Of a stretch of 38,557 nucleotides of DNA, positions 27,301 to 35,994 are shown piece after piece. A program made the translations under genes and the position numbers. The stretch lies in the NCBI GenBank assembly GCA_015232855.1, contig JADFYW010000030.1:1-38557 (forward strand), in the 5' to 3' direction. Each line of letters begins with the position of its first letter. Positions within the stretch are counted from its first letter, which is position 1. The notes beneath the pieces were generated by a model. The model did not search any database. It was not told the origin of the DNA and saw nothing but the letters and a program-made list of their open reading frames with translations. Origin of the DNA: Fibrobacteria bacterium. Lineage in GTDB: Bacteria > Fibrobacterota > Fibrobacteria > UBA11236 > JADFYW01.

Positions 27301-29219
27301 TCTGCGGGGGTATATCCTGTGTATACGCGATATTTTGCGTCATTTTCCTTTTTCCAGCTCAGTTTAACCGTCCATACTTCTAAAGTACTGTCCTGCCGCG
27401 GTGAAACCAGAAAATCTTTATATTCGATATTGGTTTTACCCTGAATTTTCCAGATATCTCCACTGGTGTTACTTTCCGGGCCGCTGACGGCTTCTATCAT
27501 CCAGAAATATGTTTTTCCACTATCAATTACTGCTTCGTATTCCGTTTCAGTAATATCTTTTGCCAGTAAATCGCTTGGAGGATAGTTCCGGTCATCCATG
27601 TATACATTGTAGCTTACTGCATTCCCATTGACCGGGTCCCATTTGAGTTTTACGGTTTCATTGTCTTTTAAACAAATATAGCCGTTCCAGGGTTCCACAT
27701 GCTTGGGTTGTTCCAGGCTTGATTTTTTAACGATTACATGCACTGAGTCTTTTGCAAGATTACCTTCTCTGTCAACCAGTCTGATAACAGCGGTATATTC
27801 TCCGTCATCAACATATTTATGTGCTGCGATGGTAAACCCTGAATCGACAGCAATCCAGTCGTCTCCATCACCCCAAACCCACTGTATGGTATCAATACCA
27901 CCAAAGACATCATAAGGAAGAAAGGTCATGGTAGCCCAATTGTCTTCTATGATAGTAATAGTATCGCTTGGTTTTTCATTACCTTTAGAGAAGCCTCCCA
28001 CATTTAAAAGAATGGGATTTGGACTACGTAATTGTACACTAAAGGTGTTAGAAGCCTCGTCGCCGTCTTTATTCACAGCGGTTACTACCACCTCGACATC
28101 TCGTAATCCACTTTTACTATCAGCGGAGCGCTTAGATAGACCAGACTGCAATTGAGAAAGGGAAACATCCAGTTCAGGGATTTCCGTCGAACCCAGAGAA
28201 CTGCCGTTTTTAATTTTCCAATCATATTGTTTGATTTCTATACTGTCTGTGGTTTGGGGAAAGACTTGCAGCGTTACATCGTTTGATTCCTCATTTACAA
28301 TCTGATCTACGGTTTCCAGTTTCATGCCGTTACTAAGAGTCGGCGCGTCCCTCAACTGGATGTTCATACCCATGATGGTATTATCAGCCTCAAAACCCAT
28401 TACCGCACCTGTTACTCCCTGATTTTCCTCTTCAGGTACTTCAATCATAACACCCTTTTCTCCTTTGGGGACGTTGGTTAGAGTATAGGAACCGTCTGGT
28501 CCGGTTTTATCCTGTGAGCCTCCACCGGCAGATTGAACGGTAATACCTGAAATGGGTTCGCCATATTTATCTAACACAACACCCGATACCCTTGCTCCAG
28601 GCGTTTCAACCTCTATATCGCTCTCTAAAAACGTGGTATCATATTGTGTTAATTTTGTGAGTACCGTTTCCCCGGTACCGTTGCGATGATGATTTGCCAT
28701 GAGCTTGACACTTTTATAATTGATAGGGATTTTATCGAAGACAAAAATACCTTCTCCGTCGGTGGTTGCATTTAACATTGTTCTCGGAATGGCAACACCC
28801 GTTGCTGCCAGTGCCTGATTGCCCGAAACAGCACGGCCTTTGATAATATGATAATTCCATACCAATTGAATAGAATCTTTAATTTCATATTTTTGCCCTG
28901 CACTTACTTCTACTTCCAGCTGCGATGTATCTTTGTAGTCGGCATGATAAATATAAATGGTATGGTTGCCCGGTTTTACACCACCAATTGAAAAGGAACC
29001 ATCTTCTTTACTTATATCGGGGGTGGCGGAATCGCCAACGATTGAAACGGTGGCGCCCTGGATAGGATTACCATCTTTGTCAACCAATATACCAGAAACG
29101 GTAGTAGTGGTTCCGTCTCCACCTGCTTCACCTTCTTTTTCGGAGTCGCCTGTGAGCTGAGCACAAGACATGAGGAGTGCTATTATGGCTGAGAGCACAA
29201 TCAATTCAAATTTTTTCAT
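24345..29219 (-). CDS. Giant multidomain lipoprotein (carboxypeptidase-regulatory, PKD, FN3-like)
   Basis: 1624 aa from the ATG at 29219, with AAGGG nine bases before; signal MKKFELIVLSAIIALLMSC, lipid Cys at 19. Three carboxypeptidase-regulatory-like domains occupy about 40-300 (VSGILVDKDGNPIQGATVSI, VSGVVLDKYGEPISGITV). A PKD domain is at about 410-510 (WVWGDGDDW), and a chain of FN3-like and cadherin-like modules runs from 515 to 1290, with repeated TYYWRV/WRIGVTDG words. A C-terminal beta-propeller-like region has recurring VYISYRT, VYIAYTV and VYVGYVN units. There is no catalytic motif. It is probably an extracellular scaffold or adhesin. A good terminator follows. Confidence 0.85.
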   Translation of the reverse strand: MKKFELIVLSAIIALLMSCAQLTGDSEKEGEAGGDGTTTTVSGILVDKDGNPIQGATVSIVGDSATPDISKEDGSFSIGGVKPGNHTIYIYHADYKDTSQLEVEVSAGQKYEIKDSIQLVWNYHIIKGRAVSGNQALAATGVAIPRTMLNATTDGEGIFVFDKIPINYKSVKLMANHHRNGTGETVLTKLTQYDTTFLESDIEVETPGARVSGVVLDKYGEPISGITVQSAGGGSQDKTGPDGSYTLTNVPKGEKGVMIEVPEEENQGVTGAVMGFEADNTIMGMNIQLRDAPTLSNGMKLETVDQIVNEESNDVTLQVFPQTTDSIEIKQYDWKIKNGSSLGSTEIPELDVSLSQLQSGLSKRSADSKSGLRDVEVVVTAVNKDGDEASNTFSVQLRSPNPILLNVGGFSKGNEKPSDTITIIEDNWATMTFLPYDVFGGIDTIQWVWGDGDDWIAVDSGFTIAAHKYVDDGEYTAVIRLVDREGNLAKDSVHVIVKKSSLEQPKHVEPWNGYICLKDNETVKLKWDPVNGNAVSYNVYMDDRNYPPSDLLAKDITETEYEAVIDSGKTYFWMIEAVSGPESNTSGDIWKIQGKTNIEYKDFLVSPRQDSTLEVWTVKLSWKKENDAKYRVYTGYTPADMAPEGDGTFQSSYYYSCQDDETLCFYKSDLTGNKTYVWQVVMQDSTKKEFYSHIYAFHVPNHLPGKSSLKEPYASVLIEANTPVTYWWSQSSDQDEGDELDYILFVDKTENLPTTALAKLHDTTKFTDTVGYTESGTYKWRIGVTDGHDTVYSTPREFQVNSPPQFTTADTSMPSEIKPGVVYRDTIYANDPENYEDLRYANMAGALQVSFDQSTGDKAIFSITPRFSGDTIFAITVKDQHNLYDTLTWKVTVAEPEKDILVKPAKDTTLNPAYNNSFNFEWSTLPNFTYQLWLGEDTSSMDAVGDYTTYASKDAVLAKYTTYYWKMKIKDANDNITESVVWMVSVNLPDTTDMLVGPEHEAQIAAGTTAFQWKSFPSFEQTVFLGKGDTANMDSVYVTSTSSSTNRSTSQELTGNATYYWRVRIRDAQENITWSPTRSLTTNNRVPTVPSNLVTNNVSGLITTNTQVDFSWTASSDADGDSLKYIIQLDSNDNSPTTEFVADLAEASYSHTEGFAATTIYYWRVGASDGRDTTWSSTNEPSFYTNTAPELGTPKDTTLNINTAYRITLKATDTAASAMYYYKYGGSPSGVTIETDGAVSWTPGISDTGVHTVYAYVEDRHPKTTSAALRLRDSVSWSVTVASNGIWQAASPRSFNGADSDIPKIVYNGSTGYVALRTGTTGPVSVWFTTNDYDWEKLGGIDPTGSSSRNNTGLAVNGPHVYMLYQENASNDVIVMHWNGSIWDTLGNAIVANGYRSYGNQSIVVHNDTVYVGYVNNASPYQAYVKRFNGTTWETVATNVSSDPANIVRLASDGTDLFVAFRLSNNSFSVRKLNGSSWTTINGGSLTLPIEGVEIVAKSGTVYISYRTASTDAISVAKSVDGGSWTHLGAQDFTNSISSGNMGDLAVDAAGNVYIAYTVYPGYHVNVQKYAEGVWSYVGYPSLTSLLPNGGANSVRISLSGSTPYIAFDDRQSTYGVSVMKFVP

Positions 29220-29465
29220 AATGAACCCTTTTTTATATAAAATCAATGACCCTGTTTATATCAGGCTGTTTTAAAAACAGATTTGATGGTTTGAAACGCA
29301 TATATGATGAATGCACATTCATTATTTAGAATACCAGATAAATTACCTTAGTAATTAAGTAAAATAATAAAATCCCCAATGAAAGGAACATCTTCCTGAT
29401 GATTTGTGCACATTATTACTGAATAACCATTTATATCCTAGTGATGCAGTAGAGTATACCTGGTT

Positions 29466-30473
29466 TTAGAAGCGCCATGCAAGTCTGAGATCGAAAGGTT
29501 TTTTGGGTGTACTACTGAAATACAAGTCAAATTTCTTTTTTGCGCTCATTCCGGCAAAGGTAGCGTCAACCATGTTTAAAACCCATACCCCTGCGGTTAC
29601 TCCAACCATAATATTTGCTAAAAGCAGATCATCCTCATAGGCCTCTTTCAGGCCCTTGATTTCTTCATCAATTTCATCTGCACCGGCTCTCTTGCAGGCC
29701 TCATAACTAACACTTGTTTGTTCATTACAAGCTACGGAAATATCGTTAATTCTCTTTTTTGCTTCACCACTTCCCTGATTTAGCTGGTCATAGTTGTAAT
29801 TTCCAAAATCTTCTTTTTCAATTGCCGAATTCCAGGCTGTGAGATACTGATAAATTGTATATCCAAGAGTTCCAAGACCCGCCACCAGGCTAATGGAACC
29901 CCGAATCGGGTGACTGGTATAAAACTGTCCCCAGCCCGGAACAATCGCTGAACGCAGAATAGCAGCAGAAACCTGGCCTTTTTCGCCTAAAAGCTCTTTC
30001 ATAAAGTCATCCATGGCAGCAGGGCCCACAGTAGTGGTGGCGGTTGAAAGGACTTCACCGGTTTCAACAGAGAGGATCCTCGCGGTTATCATTCTTTTTC
30101 CAAATGACTCTGAAACAGAGCCTACCAGCATTCGGTCTGCTACCAACAATTTACCCAGTTTTATCTGGATTTCTTCTGCTACCAGGTCCGACTGGGCCAG
30201 TTCGAGTTCGGCCATCATTTTTGAGAACTCCTGACGTTCTACGATTTTATATCTGCCGCTGCTGTGAAAATTGACCACTGCGAATTCTGAAATGGTTCTT
30301 CCTGCGTCAGCGGGAATGTTTTCATCTACTTTAAAGGGCATGATGGCGATTGCTTTCTGGCCCTCAAACTTGTCTTTTTCAATAAGCTCAATAAAGAGGG
30401 TGCCCAGTTCTTTTTGAATTGCAAAAGAAGAACTGAGAAAGAGAGTAAGGAAAAGAAAAAATGGAGCTTTCAT
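29466..30473 (-). CDS. CsgG-like/DUF5683 envelope protein
   Basis: 335 aa with signal peptide MKAPFFLFLTLFLSSSFA. Residues 38-160 match the CsgG/FlgO-like fold used in envelope assembly proteins (AIAIMPFKVDENIPADAGRTISEFAVVNF, YKIVERQEFSKMM, VADRMLVGSVSESFGKRMITARILSVETGEVLS). The second part has the DUF5683 signature AAILRSAIVPGWGQFYTSHPIRG (170-192) and two hydrophobic helices (about 193-212 and 285-305). Its likely place is the outer membrane or periplasm; the family is common in FCB bacteria. It is transcribed toward the 1624-aa lipoprotein gene across a 246-base gap. Confidence 0.75.
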   Translation of the reverse strand: MKAPFFLFLTLFLSSSFAIQKELGTLFIELIEKDKFEGQKAIAIMPFKVDENIPADAGRTISEFAVVNFHSSGRYKIVERQEFSKMMAELELAQSDLVAEEIQIKLGKLLVADRMLVGSVSESFGKRMITARILSVETGEVLSTATTTVGPAAMDDFMKELLGEKGQVSAAILRSAIVPGWGQFYTSHPIRGSISLVAGLGTLGYTIYQYLTAWNSAIEKEDFGNYNYDQLNQGSGEAKKRINDISVACNEQTSVSYEACKRAGADEIDEEIKGLKEAYEDDLLLANIMVGVTAGVWVLNMVDATFAGMSAKKKFDLYFSSTPKKPFDLRLAWRF

Positions 30474-30620
30474 ACAATACCTGCTGGTTTAAACCTATTC
30501 TGGCCCTCTTGATCATCACTTGTTTCCCATTCAATCTTACTTGGCGAAATGGTATGGCCAATCAAAAAATTAAAAAAAGAAGACAAGGAATGACATTTAA
30601 ATATTGGATTAGTGGAAAGC

Positions 30621-31612
30621 TTAGGCAATATATTTAAGAATATTATCTCTGGTGCAGAGATATATCGGGATATTTATAATGGTGTAGTTATCCTCAATTT
30701 TAAACTTATGAAGCGGGGCAGCTGAAGCCACAATGCCATGTGATTGTCCGGTAACAGACAAATAATAAAGAATGTTTTTATAATGATTTTTCTTAAGCGT
30801 CAGTGCTGCTTTACATTCAATTGGTATTTTTTTGCATGATATTTTGTAGCATCTATCTGTGCATACTTAGAAGGACTGCCAAGATTATTAGCTACTGTTT
30901 GTATGATATTATCAAAAAGTTGTGGCTGGTATGCTTCTTTACGCTGAAAATCTTCTCTTTGCGTTCCAATGATATCCTCTAATACTTGAACAGAATCTTC
31001 TTTGTGGTAAAAAGCCTTTACCGCTTCGGGGTAACCTCCCACACGCATGTATGTATCATATTGTTCCAACAGAAAAGCGTGTCGAGATGGAGGTATCTTT
31101 GTCGGAGCTGATTTTAAAAATTCATAGAATTCTTCTCCATGGGTAAACCTGATAAATTCCAGAAAGCTGAAGGGAAAAAGACGCAGACTTCTGGTGCGCC
31201 CCACAGGAATACGGGTTTCTTCAGGGAAAAATCTGTTCATGGATGACCCGGTAAGAATAACCTTTACCCCGGGCCAATCTTCTTTAAAAGATTTCACATA
31301 ATTTGCCAGAACCGGGTATTCCTGGGCTTCATCAAGAAAGAGAATAGCCCCTTCCCTCACCGAATAGCTATCGTGCATAAGGCTTTTAAAGTCCTCAAAA
31401 TCTTCTGTCTGTGTAATTGCACGCCGAAGTTTTGCGTCTTTTTCCAAATCAAACGCATAACTTTGGATGTTTTCAGCCTTCTTTAATTGTTGCAGGGCAT
31501 TATTTACAAAATATGACTTACCAACTTGTCTGGCCTCTTCAATAATTATGGTTTCATGGTGATCCCAATTCAGCAATTGCCAAATAAATTAAGAATTTAA
31601 ATCTCTATCCAT
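30621..31612 (-). pseudogene. AAA_14/DUF4143 ATPase, nonsense and frameshift
   Basis: Family of predicted ATPases with a C-terminal DUF4143 domain, frequent in accessory DNA. The original ATG is at 31612 (MDRDLNS), followed by TAA at 31589-31591, then FIWQLLNWDHHETIIIEEARQVGKSYF in the same frame (Walker A with the usual G as A). Walker B is FLDEAQEYP, then LTGSS, and RSLRLFPFSFLEF. Near 30825 an A-run (seven As on the minus strand) breaks the frame; one more A would restore it to PIECKAALTLKKNHYKNILYY and LSVTGQSHGIV, ending at 30621. The total of 992 bases fits 331 codons minus one base. A longest open part runs 30800-31576 from a TTG. Confidence 0.85.
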
Positions 31613-31821
31613 AGATATATTTTACCAATAAACAACTTTTTAGGAAAAAATTTTCCCATAATAGCCATATTTTGGGAAATACTAGTGGAAACAAACTATT
31701 AAGAAGTAGCTGTATACACACTCCGTCTCAATCTTCCGGCGATGGGTCCACCATAAAACTTTATTAGCCCGTTCAAGCCAAAAATGACCCGATTTCTATG
31801 AAATTAATAGAAAAATACTAC

Positions 31822-31850
31822 TTGATATAAAGCAATATATTGCTTATAAT
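31822..31850 (+). promoter_or_regulatory. Promoter of hipBA
   Basis: TTGATA (31822-31827) and TATAAT (31845-31850) are separated by exactly 17 bases, a near-consensus sigma-70 promoter. It should give a start near 31857, about 29 bases before the hipB ATG. Confidence 0.85.
31830..31845. promoter_or_regulatory. HipB operator 1
   Basis: Perfect 16-bp palindrome aagcaatatattgctt lying in the spacer of the hipBA promoter, where a bound repressor would block RNA polymerase. A second copy follows 40 bases on. Confidence 0.75.
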
Positions 31851-31870
31851 ATAGATATAAGTTAATATCT

Positions 31871-31884
31871 AGCAATATACTGCC
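31871..31884. promoter_or_regulatory. HipB operator 2
   Basis: agcaatatactgcc repeats operator 1 with two changes. Centres are 40 bases apart, about four helical turns. It ends one base before the hipB ATG, leaving no Shine-Dalgarno sequence. Between the operators, agatat and atatct (31853-31870) form a further inverted repeat. Confidence 0.65.
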
Positions 31885-31885
31885 T

Positions 31886-32188
31886 ATGAATTATGAAATA
31901 ACTCTAAATAAAAACATCCTTAAAGACTTGGGAAATAATCTTAAACAACAGCGTTTAAATCAAAATCTGTCTTCTGGCGAACTTGCCCGGAAAAGTGGTG
32001 TGAGCATACGAACAATCACCGGGTTTGAACGAGGGGAGAAAAACATTTCTCTTATAAATTTTATGGAATTACTACGAGCATTGGGATTAATTAATAATCT
32101 GAGTGGGCTTATACCAGAACTTCCTACTATCAGCCCCATAGAGCTTATGAAGCTTGAAAAGAAAAAAAGAAAAAGAGTAAGGAAATAA
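31886..32188 (+). CDS. hipB: HipB-like antitoxin, XRE-family HTH
   Basis: 100-aa DNA-binding antitoxin with an XRE helix-turn-helix at about 15-72: LGNNLKQQRLNQNLSSGELARKSGVSIRTITGFERGEKNISLINF, with the expected Ser/Arg recognition helix and glutamate-glycine turn. A basic tail (KKKRKRVRK) may contact DNA or the toxin. It ends one base before hipA, so the pair is coupled. Two copies of an agcaatat-type palindrome in its promoter imply autorepression. No ribosome site is visible before the ATG, so the message may be nearly leaderless or poorly translated; no better downstream Met exists. Confidence 0.88.
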   Translation: MNYEITLNKNILKDLGNNLKQQRLNQNLSSGELARKSGVSIRTITGFERGEKNISLINFMELLRALGLINNLSGLIPELPTISPIELMKLEKKKRKRVRK

Positions 32189-33448
32189 ATGGGGGTTAAA
32201 GTCTACATCTGGGACAAGTATGTGGGGGCTCTTGTGAAAACGGAACAGGGGATTGCTTTTCAGTATGAGCCTGGGTTTAAAAAATCAGGTCTTAATCTAT
32301 CTCCCATAAACCTGCCGTTGGACGGTAAAGAAGTTTTTATTAACGAAACAGAATGGAAATCGACTGAAGGCATACCGGGTCTGGTTTATGACTCCTTGCC
32401 TGACCGGTTTGGGACCAATCTGCTAAAAATTTATTTTGCTGAAAAAGGATTAACTGACAAAGATATCGATGTATTCGCCAAGTTACAATATATTGGCTCT
32501 CGCGGTATGGGGGCACTTGAATACCGGCCGACAGTTGAACTTGAACAAACTAAGGATGTAATTTCTTTAGAGGAAATTGAAAAGATATCCTTACTGAGTA
32601 CCAAAGGCAAAGAAGCCCTTCAAACCAATGTAAAAGATAAAAAAGCCTTAATGGAAATTATACATATTGGAACCTCTGCAGGAGGTGCAAGGGCTAAAGC
32701 CTTAATAGCCATTAACAAAATAAATGGAGATATCAAATCAGGGCAACTTCCTTTAGGATCTGATTATGAATATTTCCTGATTAAAATTGATGGTGCCAAT
32801 CAAGATAAATTGTCTGAGCCCAGTGGCTATGGTAGACTTGAATACACCTATTCCCAAATGGCGGCTGATTGTAGCATCCATATGGAACCCTGTTTTCTTT
32901 ATAAGGACACCCACTTCTTAACCAAAAGGTTTGATAGAGGTACAAATGGGGAGAAAATTCATGTCCATTCCCTTTGTGGAATACTTGGACTGGATTATAA
33001 CCAGGTGGGACAATATTCCTATGAACAATATTTCATGGCATCCAGAAAATTAGACCTAGGCCATGATTCACTGGAAGAAATCTTCAGAAGGATGGTGTTT
33101 AATGTATTAGCCCATAATTGTGACGACCATACCAAAAACTTTTCCTTTATGATGGACCAGACCGGCCGCTGGTTTTTAAGCCCCGCTTTTGATCTTTGTT
33201 ATTCCTATGACAGTTCAAACGAATGGGTAAACGGCCACAACATGAATGTAAATAATAAACGAAAAAATATTACCTATGAAGATTTAATGACGGTGGGAGA
33301 AAAGTTTAACATCAAACGGCGGAAAAAAATATTTGGCCATATAAAATCAGTCGTGGATAATTTTCAGGTTTATGCCAAGAAAAACCAGGTGAAGAAATCT
33401 CTTATTATTGAAGTTAATAAAAACCGTCCAAAGTTAAATTCTCGATAG
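32189..33448 (+). CDS. hipA: HipA-like serine/threonine kinase toxin
   Basis: HipA toxins phosphorylate a tRNA synthetase (GltX in E. coli) and cause dormancy. This 419-aa protein has an N-terminal couple-HipA domain (about 1-115, IPGLVYDSLPDRFGTNLL, GSRGMGALEY) and the kinase core. That core has a G-loop-like GTSAGGARAKALI (161-173; S163 may correspond to the autophosphorylated Ser), catalytic AHNCDDHTKNFSF (D312, N317) and the metal Asp in SPAFDLCYS (D335). All key residues are present, so the toxin should be active. The start immediately follows the hipB stop. Its protein target here is unknown. Confidence 0.92.
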   Translation: MGVKVYIWDKYVGALVKTEQGIAFQYEPGFKKSGLNLSPINLPLDGKEVFINETEWKSTEGIPGLVYDSLPDRFGTNLLKIYFAEKGLTDKDIDVFAKLQYIGSRGMGALEYRPTVELEQTKDVISLEEIEKISLLSTKGKEALQTNVKDKKALMEIIHIGTSAGGARAKALIAINKINGDIKSGQLPLGSDYEYFLIKIDGANQDKLSEPSGYGRLEYTYSQMAADCSIHMEPCFLYKDTHFLTKRFDRGTNGEKIHVHSLCGILGLDYNQVGQYSYEQYFMASRKLDLGHDSLEEIFRRMVFNVLAHNCDDHTKNFSFMMDQTGRWFLSPAFDLCYSYDSSNEWVNGHNMNVNNKRKNITYEDLMTVGEKFNIKRRKKIFGHIKSVVDNFQVYAKKNQVKKSLIIEVNKNRPKLNSR

Positions 33449-33588
33449 CTACCAAATACATTATGCCCTGTTTTCAAAATCCTTTTTTTTGTGCTATGTT
33501 AGATAATATATTTTTCAACATACCCACCATGTAAATCGGATAATTACTTTGGCCGCCTTGAATATCAATATTCAAAGTAGGATATTAG

Positions 33589-35844
33589 CTACTTCGAAGT
33601 CGCCGTAAATATCCCGTCCCAGTCATTACCTGGTGGGTCTATTAAATAAGCTTTACTGCGACTGATGTAAACATGGGATGGTGTAGTCTTACACCCCGGG
33701 TTCCGATCCGGGTGATGGGGCTCAAAATCAAGGCATTCTTCAAATATTTTAATGGCGTCTTCCCATTTTCGCTCCAAATACAGCTTCCGGCCTTTTTCAA
33801 AAAGCGAAACACATTTTTCCTGTTCCGGTGTAACTGTTTCTTTCATACACAATATCTCATAAATTTTCACCGGCTGGGATTTGCCTATCACACGGATAAC
33901 ATCTATTAACCGGCCATACACACCATCACCTGCCGATTTCATGGTCTCATCACTCACCAGGGAAAACACCCCGTATTGTTTAGCACCACTTTCTAATCGA
34001 GCTGCCAGATTTACTGCGTCTCCCATCATGGTATAATTCATACGTACATGAGAACCCATATTGCCCGTGACAATAGGGCCGGTGTTAATGCCTATGCGCA
34101 TACGCATATTATGTACTATCTCCGGCCATTTATCACCTTCACTTTTCCATTTCTCCCGCAATTCCACCAACTTGGCCTGCATCAACAATCCGGTCTTACA
34201 GGCTTTAAAAGCATGATCCGGCATTTCCATGGGTGCCCCATAAAAAGCAATGATTGCGTCTCCTTCATATTTATCCAGTGTTCCCATATTCTCCAACAAT
34301 ATATCCGTCATGGCAGAGAGATACTCATTCAATAATTCAACCAGCCTGGTAGGGGAGCCTATCTTTTCTGAGAAGGTGGAAAAACTTTGAATGTCAGTAA
34401 AGTAAGCGGTGCGAATCCCCTCACTGCCACCCAGTTTGGGCTTAATCCGATTTGCATACATGTCATCTATTACTTCTTTGGAGAGGTAGGTCTTAAAAGA
34501 GTCAAACAAGAATGAACGGGCCTGGTCTTTTTCAAAGAAGATGATGAGAGAAGCAATTAAAGTGAACGCCACACCAGTAACCAACCCTTCGGCAATGGGG
34601 AAGAGATAACCAAGATAATATAAATAACCACCGCCCACATAGCAGGCAATAGCTACACCCAAGAAGGTAAAATAGCAAAACATGACCTGGCGAAGTTTAA
34701 ATAGCAGCAACATAACCAGTACTACACAGAAGGAGAAAAGGATAGCTGACCAGCGACCGAAATATTTGATAGCGGAATCAGAAAGTAACGTTGCTGAAGA
34801 ACGGGCATGAAACTTAACCTTAGGTACAATATCACCATTATACCTGGCAGACATGGGGGATAAGGCGTTATCTCCTAACAATGGGTCAGAAGCGCCAATA
34901 AAGACAATCTTATCGCTCAGCTCTTCCTTTCCAACAATTATTTGGGGGGGATCACCGTCTAATGTATCTCCATCCAGAATTCTATAATAGGCATCCATAG
35001 ATTTGGAAATATCAAACATGGTGTAAAAAGGAATTTTGTGTTTAAAACTATACAGCATATTTGTTTTATCATCTACAACAACCCTATGGCTACCTACAGA
35101 AACACCTCCATTTTCCCAGACTATTTCAGCAGTATCAAGAAAAAGAGAAACCGCTAACAATGATATAGCTGGATATAAATACCCGTTGCTTCCCCCTATT
35201 AAAGGTAAACCTCTGTAAGCACCATCCCGGAAAGGCTCCATAATGCCGTGATGAGCAATATTTACCTGGGTCTGTAAAAGCTCGGGATAAGGCAGTACAA
35301 CCTCATTTATATTGCAGCCAGGAACCGTACCTTGTTTCATAGCATATTGTATGGGAACGATGGGCAGGCTATCTTCCTGAGTGTCGGATAAGTTGGTCGG
35401 GGTGAAAATGAGAATAATATTAGGGACCTCATCCAGCATATACTGAAAAGCTAAATCTCCCTGATTTGGACCATCACTTTTACAATTATCCTGATTGTGG
35501 CTGAAAAGCACATCTATAACTATTACTTTGGCGCCCATAACATTGAGATAATCAATAAGCCCTGCATAAACTGATTTATCTAATGGCCATTGCTGATTAC
35601 GCAAAAACAGATCGTCAATGCCTATTATCGCAATATCATCCGTAGGTTTTGAATCACCGGTAACCTGAATCCAGGAATCAACTATTTTCCACTCTAAAAC
35701 ATTAACAATTGGAATGGTAAAGACCGCTAACATCAAGATAAATGCAAAAATAGCCGCCATACCTAAGGCAAACCATTGTCGCTTATTGGGGGGTAGCTTG
35801 TGTACGGCTTCTTGAAGTTCTTTGTATTTTGTTATTAGGTACAT
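33589..35844 (-). CDS. CHASE2-domain class III adenylate cyclase
   Basis: 751-aa membrane signalling enzyme making cAMP. An N-terminal TM (29-50) precedes a periplasmic CHASE2 sensor (about 55-350, IAIIGIDDLFLRNQQWPLDKSVYAGLIDYL, GAKVIVIDVLF). Three TM helices (about 364-436) lead to the catalytic domain at about 475-660. Metal Asp residues are D484 (YFTDIQSFS) and D529 (KYEGDAIIAF). K525 and D609 fit adenine specificity, N612 and R616 are the transition-state residues (GDAVNLAARLE). A short TPR-like C-terminal part (675-720) follows. All catalytic residues are kept. The signal sensed by CHASE2 is unknown. Confidence 0.92.
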   Translation of the reverse strand: MYLITKYKELQEAVHKLPPNKRQWFALGMAAIFAFILMLAVFTIPIVNVLEWKIVDSWIQVTGDSKPTDDIAIIGIDDLFLRNQQWPLDKSVYAGLIDYLNVMGAKVIVIDVLFSHNQDNCKSDGPNQGDLAFQYMLDEVPNIILIFTPTNLSDTQEDSLPIVPIQYAMKQGTVPGCNINEVVLPYPELLQTQVNIAHHGIMEPFRDGAYRGLPLIGGSNGYLYPAISLLAVSLFLDTAEIVWENGGVSVGSHRVVVDDKTNMLYSFKHKIPFYTMFDISKSMDAYYRILDGDTLDGDPPQIIVGKEELSDKIVFIGASDPLLGDNALSPMSARYNGDIVPKVKFHARSSATLLSDSAIKYFGRWSAILFSFCVVLVMLLLFKLRQVMFCYFTFLGVAIACYVGGGYLYYLGYLFPIAEGLVTGVAFTLIASLIIFFEKDQARSFLFDSFKTYLSKEVIDDMYANRIKPKLGGSEGIRTAYFTDIQSFSTFSEKIGSPTRLVELLNEYLSAMTDILLENMGTLDKYEGDAIIAFYGAPMEMPDHAFKACKTGLLMQAKLVELREKWKSEGDKWPEIVHNMRMRIGINTGPIVTGNMGSHVRMNYTMMGDAVNLAARLESGAKQYGVFSLVSDETMKSAGDGVYGRLIDVIRVIGKSQPVKIYEILCMKETVTPEQEKCVSLFEKGRKLYLERKWEDAIKIFEECLDFEPHHPDRNPGCKTTPSHVYISRSKAYLIDPPGNDWDGIFTATSK

Positions 35845-35916
35845 GTACTACTTTTACAATAATGTTTGCTTAGGGAATGGTGGCGTTTTTCGTCTTTTTT
35901 GTTCACTATCGTTCAC

Positions 35917-35946
35917 TGGATTACCCGGTCAAGCCGGGTAATGACA
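35917..35946. repeat. REP-like element, single arm
   Basis: tggattacccggtcaagccg and the following ggtaatgaca match one arm of the elements at 9734-9763 and 19155-19184, with compensating changes (a/t for g/c) that keep its internal ccggt/accgg symmetry. Confidence 0.75.
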
Positions 35947-35994
35947 TTGCTAAGAATCATTTTCATACCAATGAAACAAGGTACTCTTTTATCG

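Noticed and set aside
29268-29282. ctgtttt/aaaacag hairpin as a terminator
   Set aside because: The stem is only A/T plus one ctg, with no clear T-run in either direction; left unannotated.
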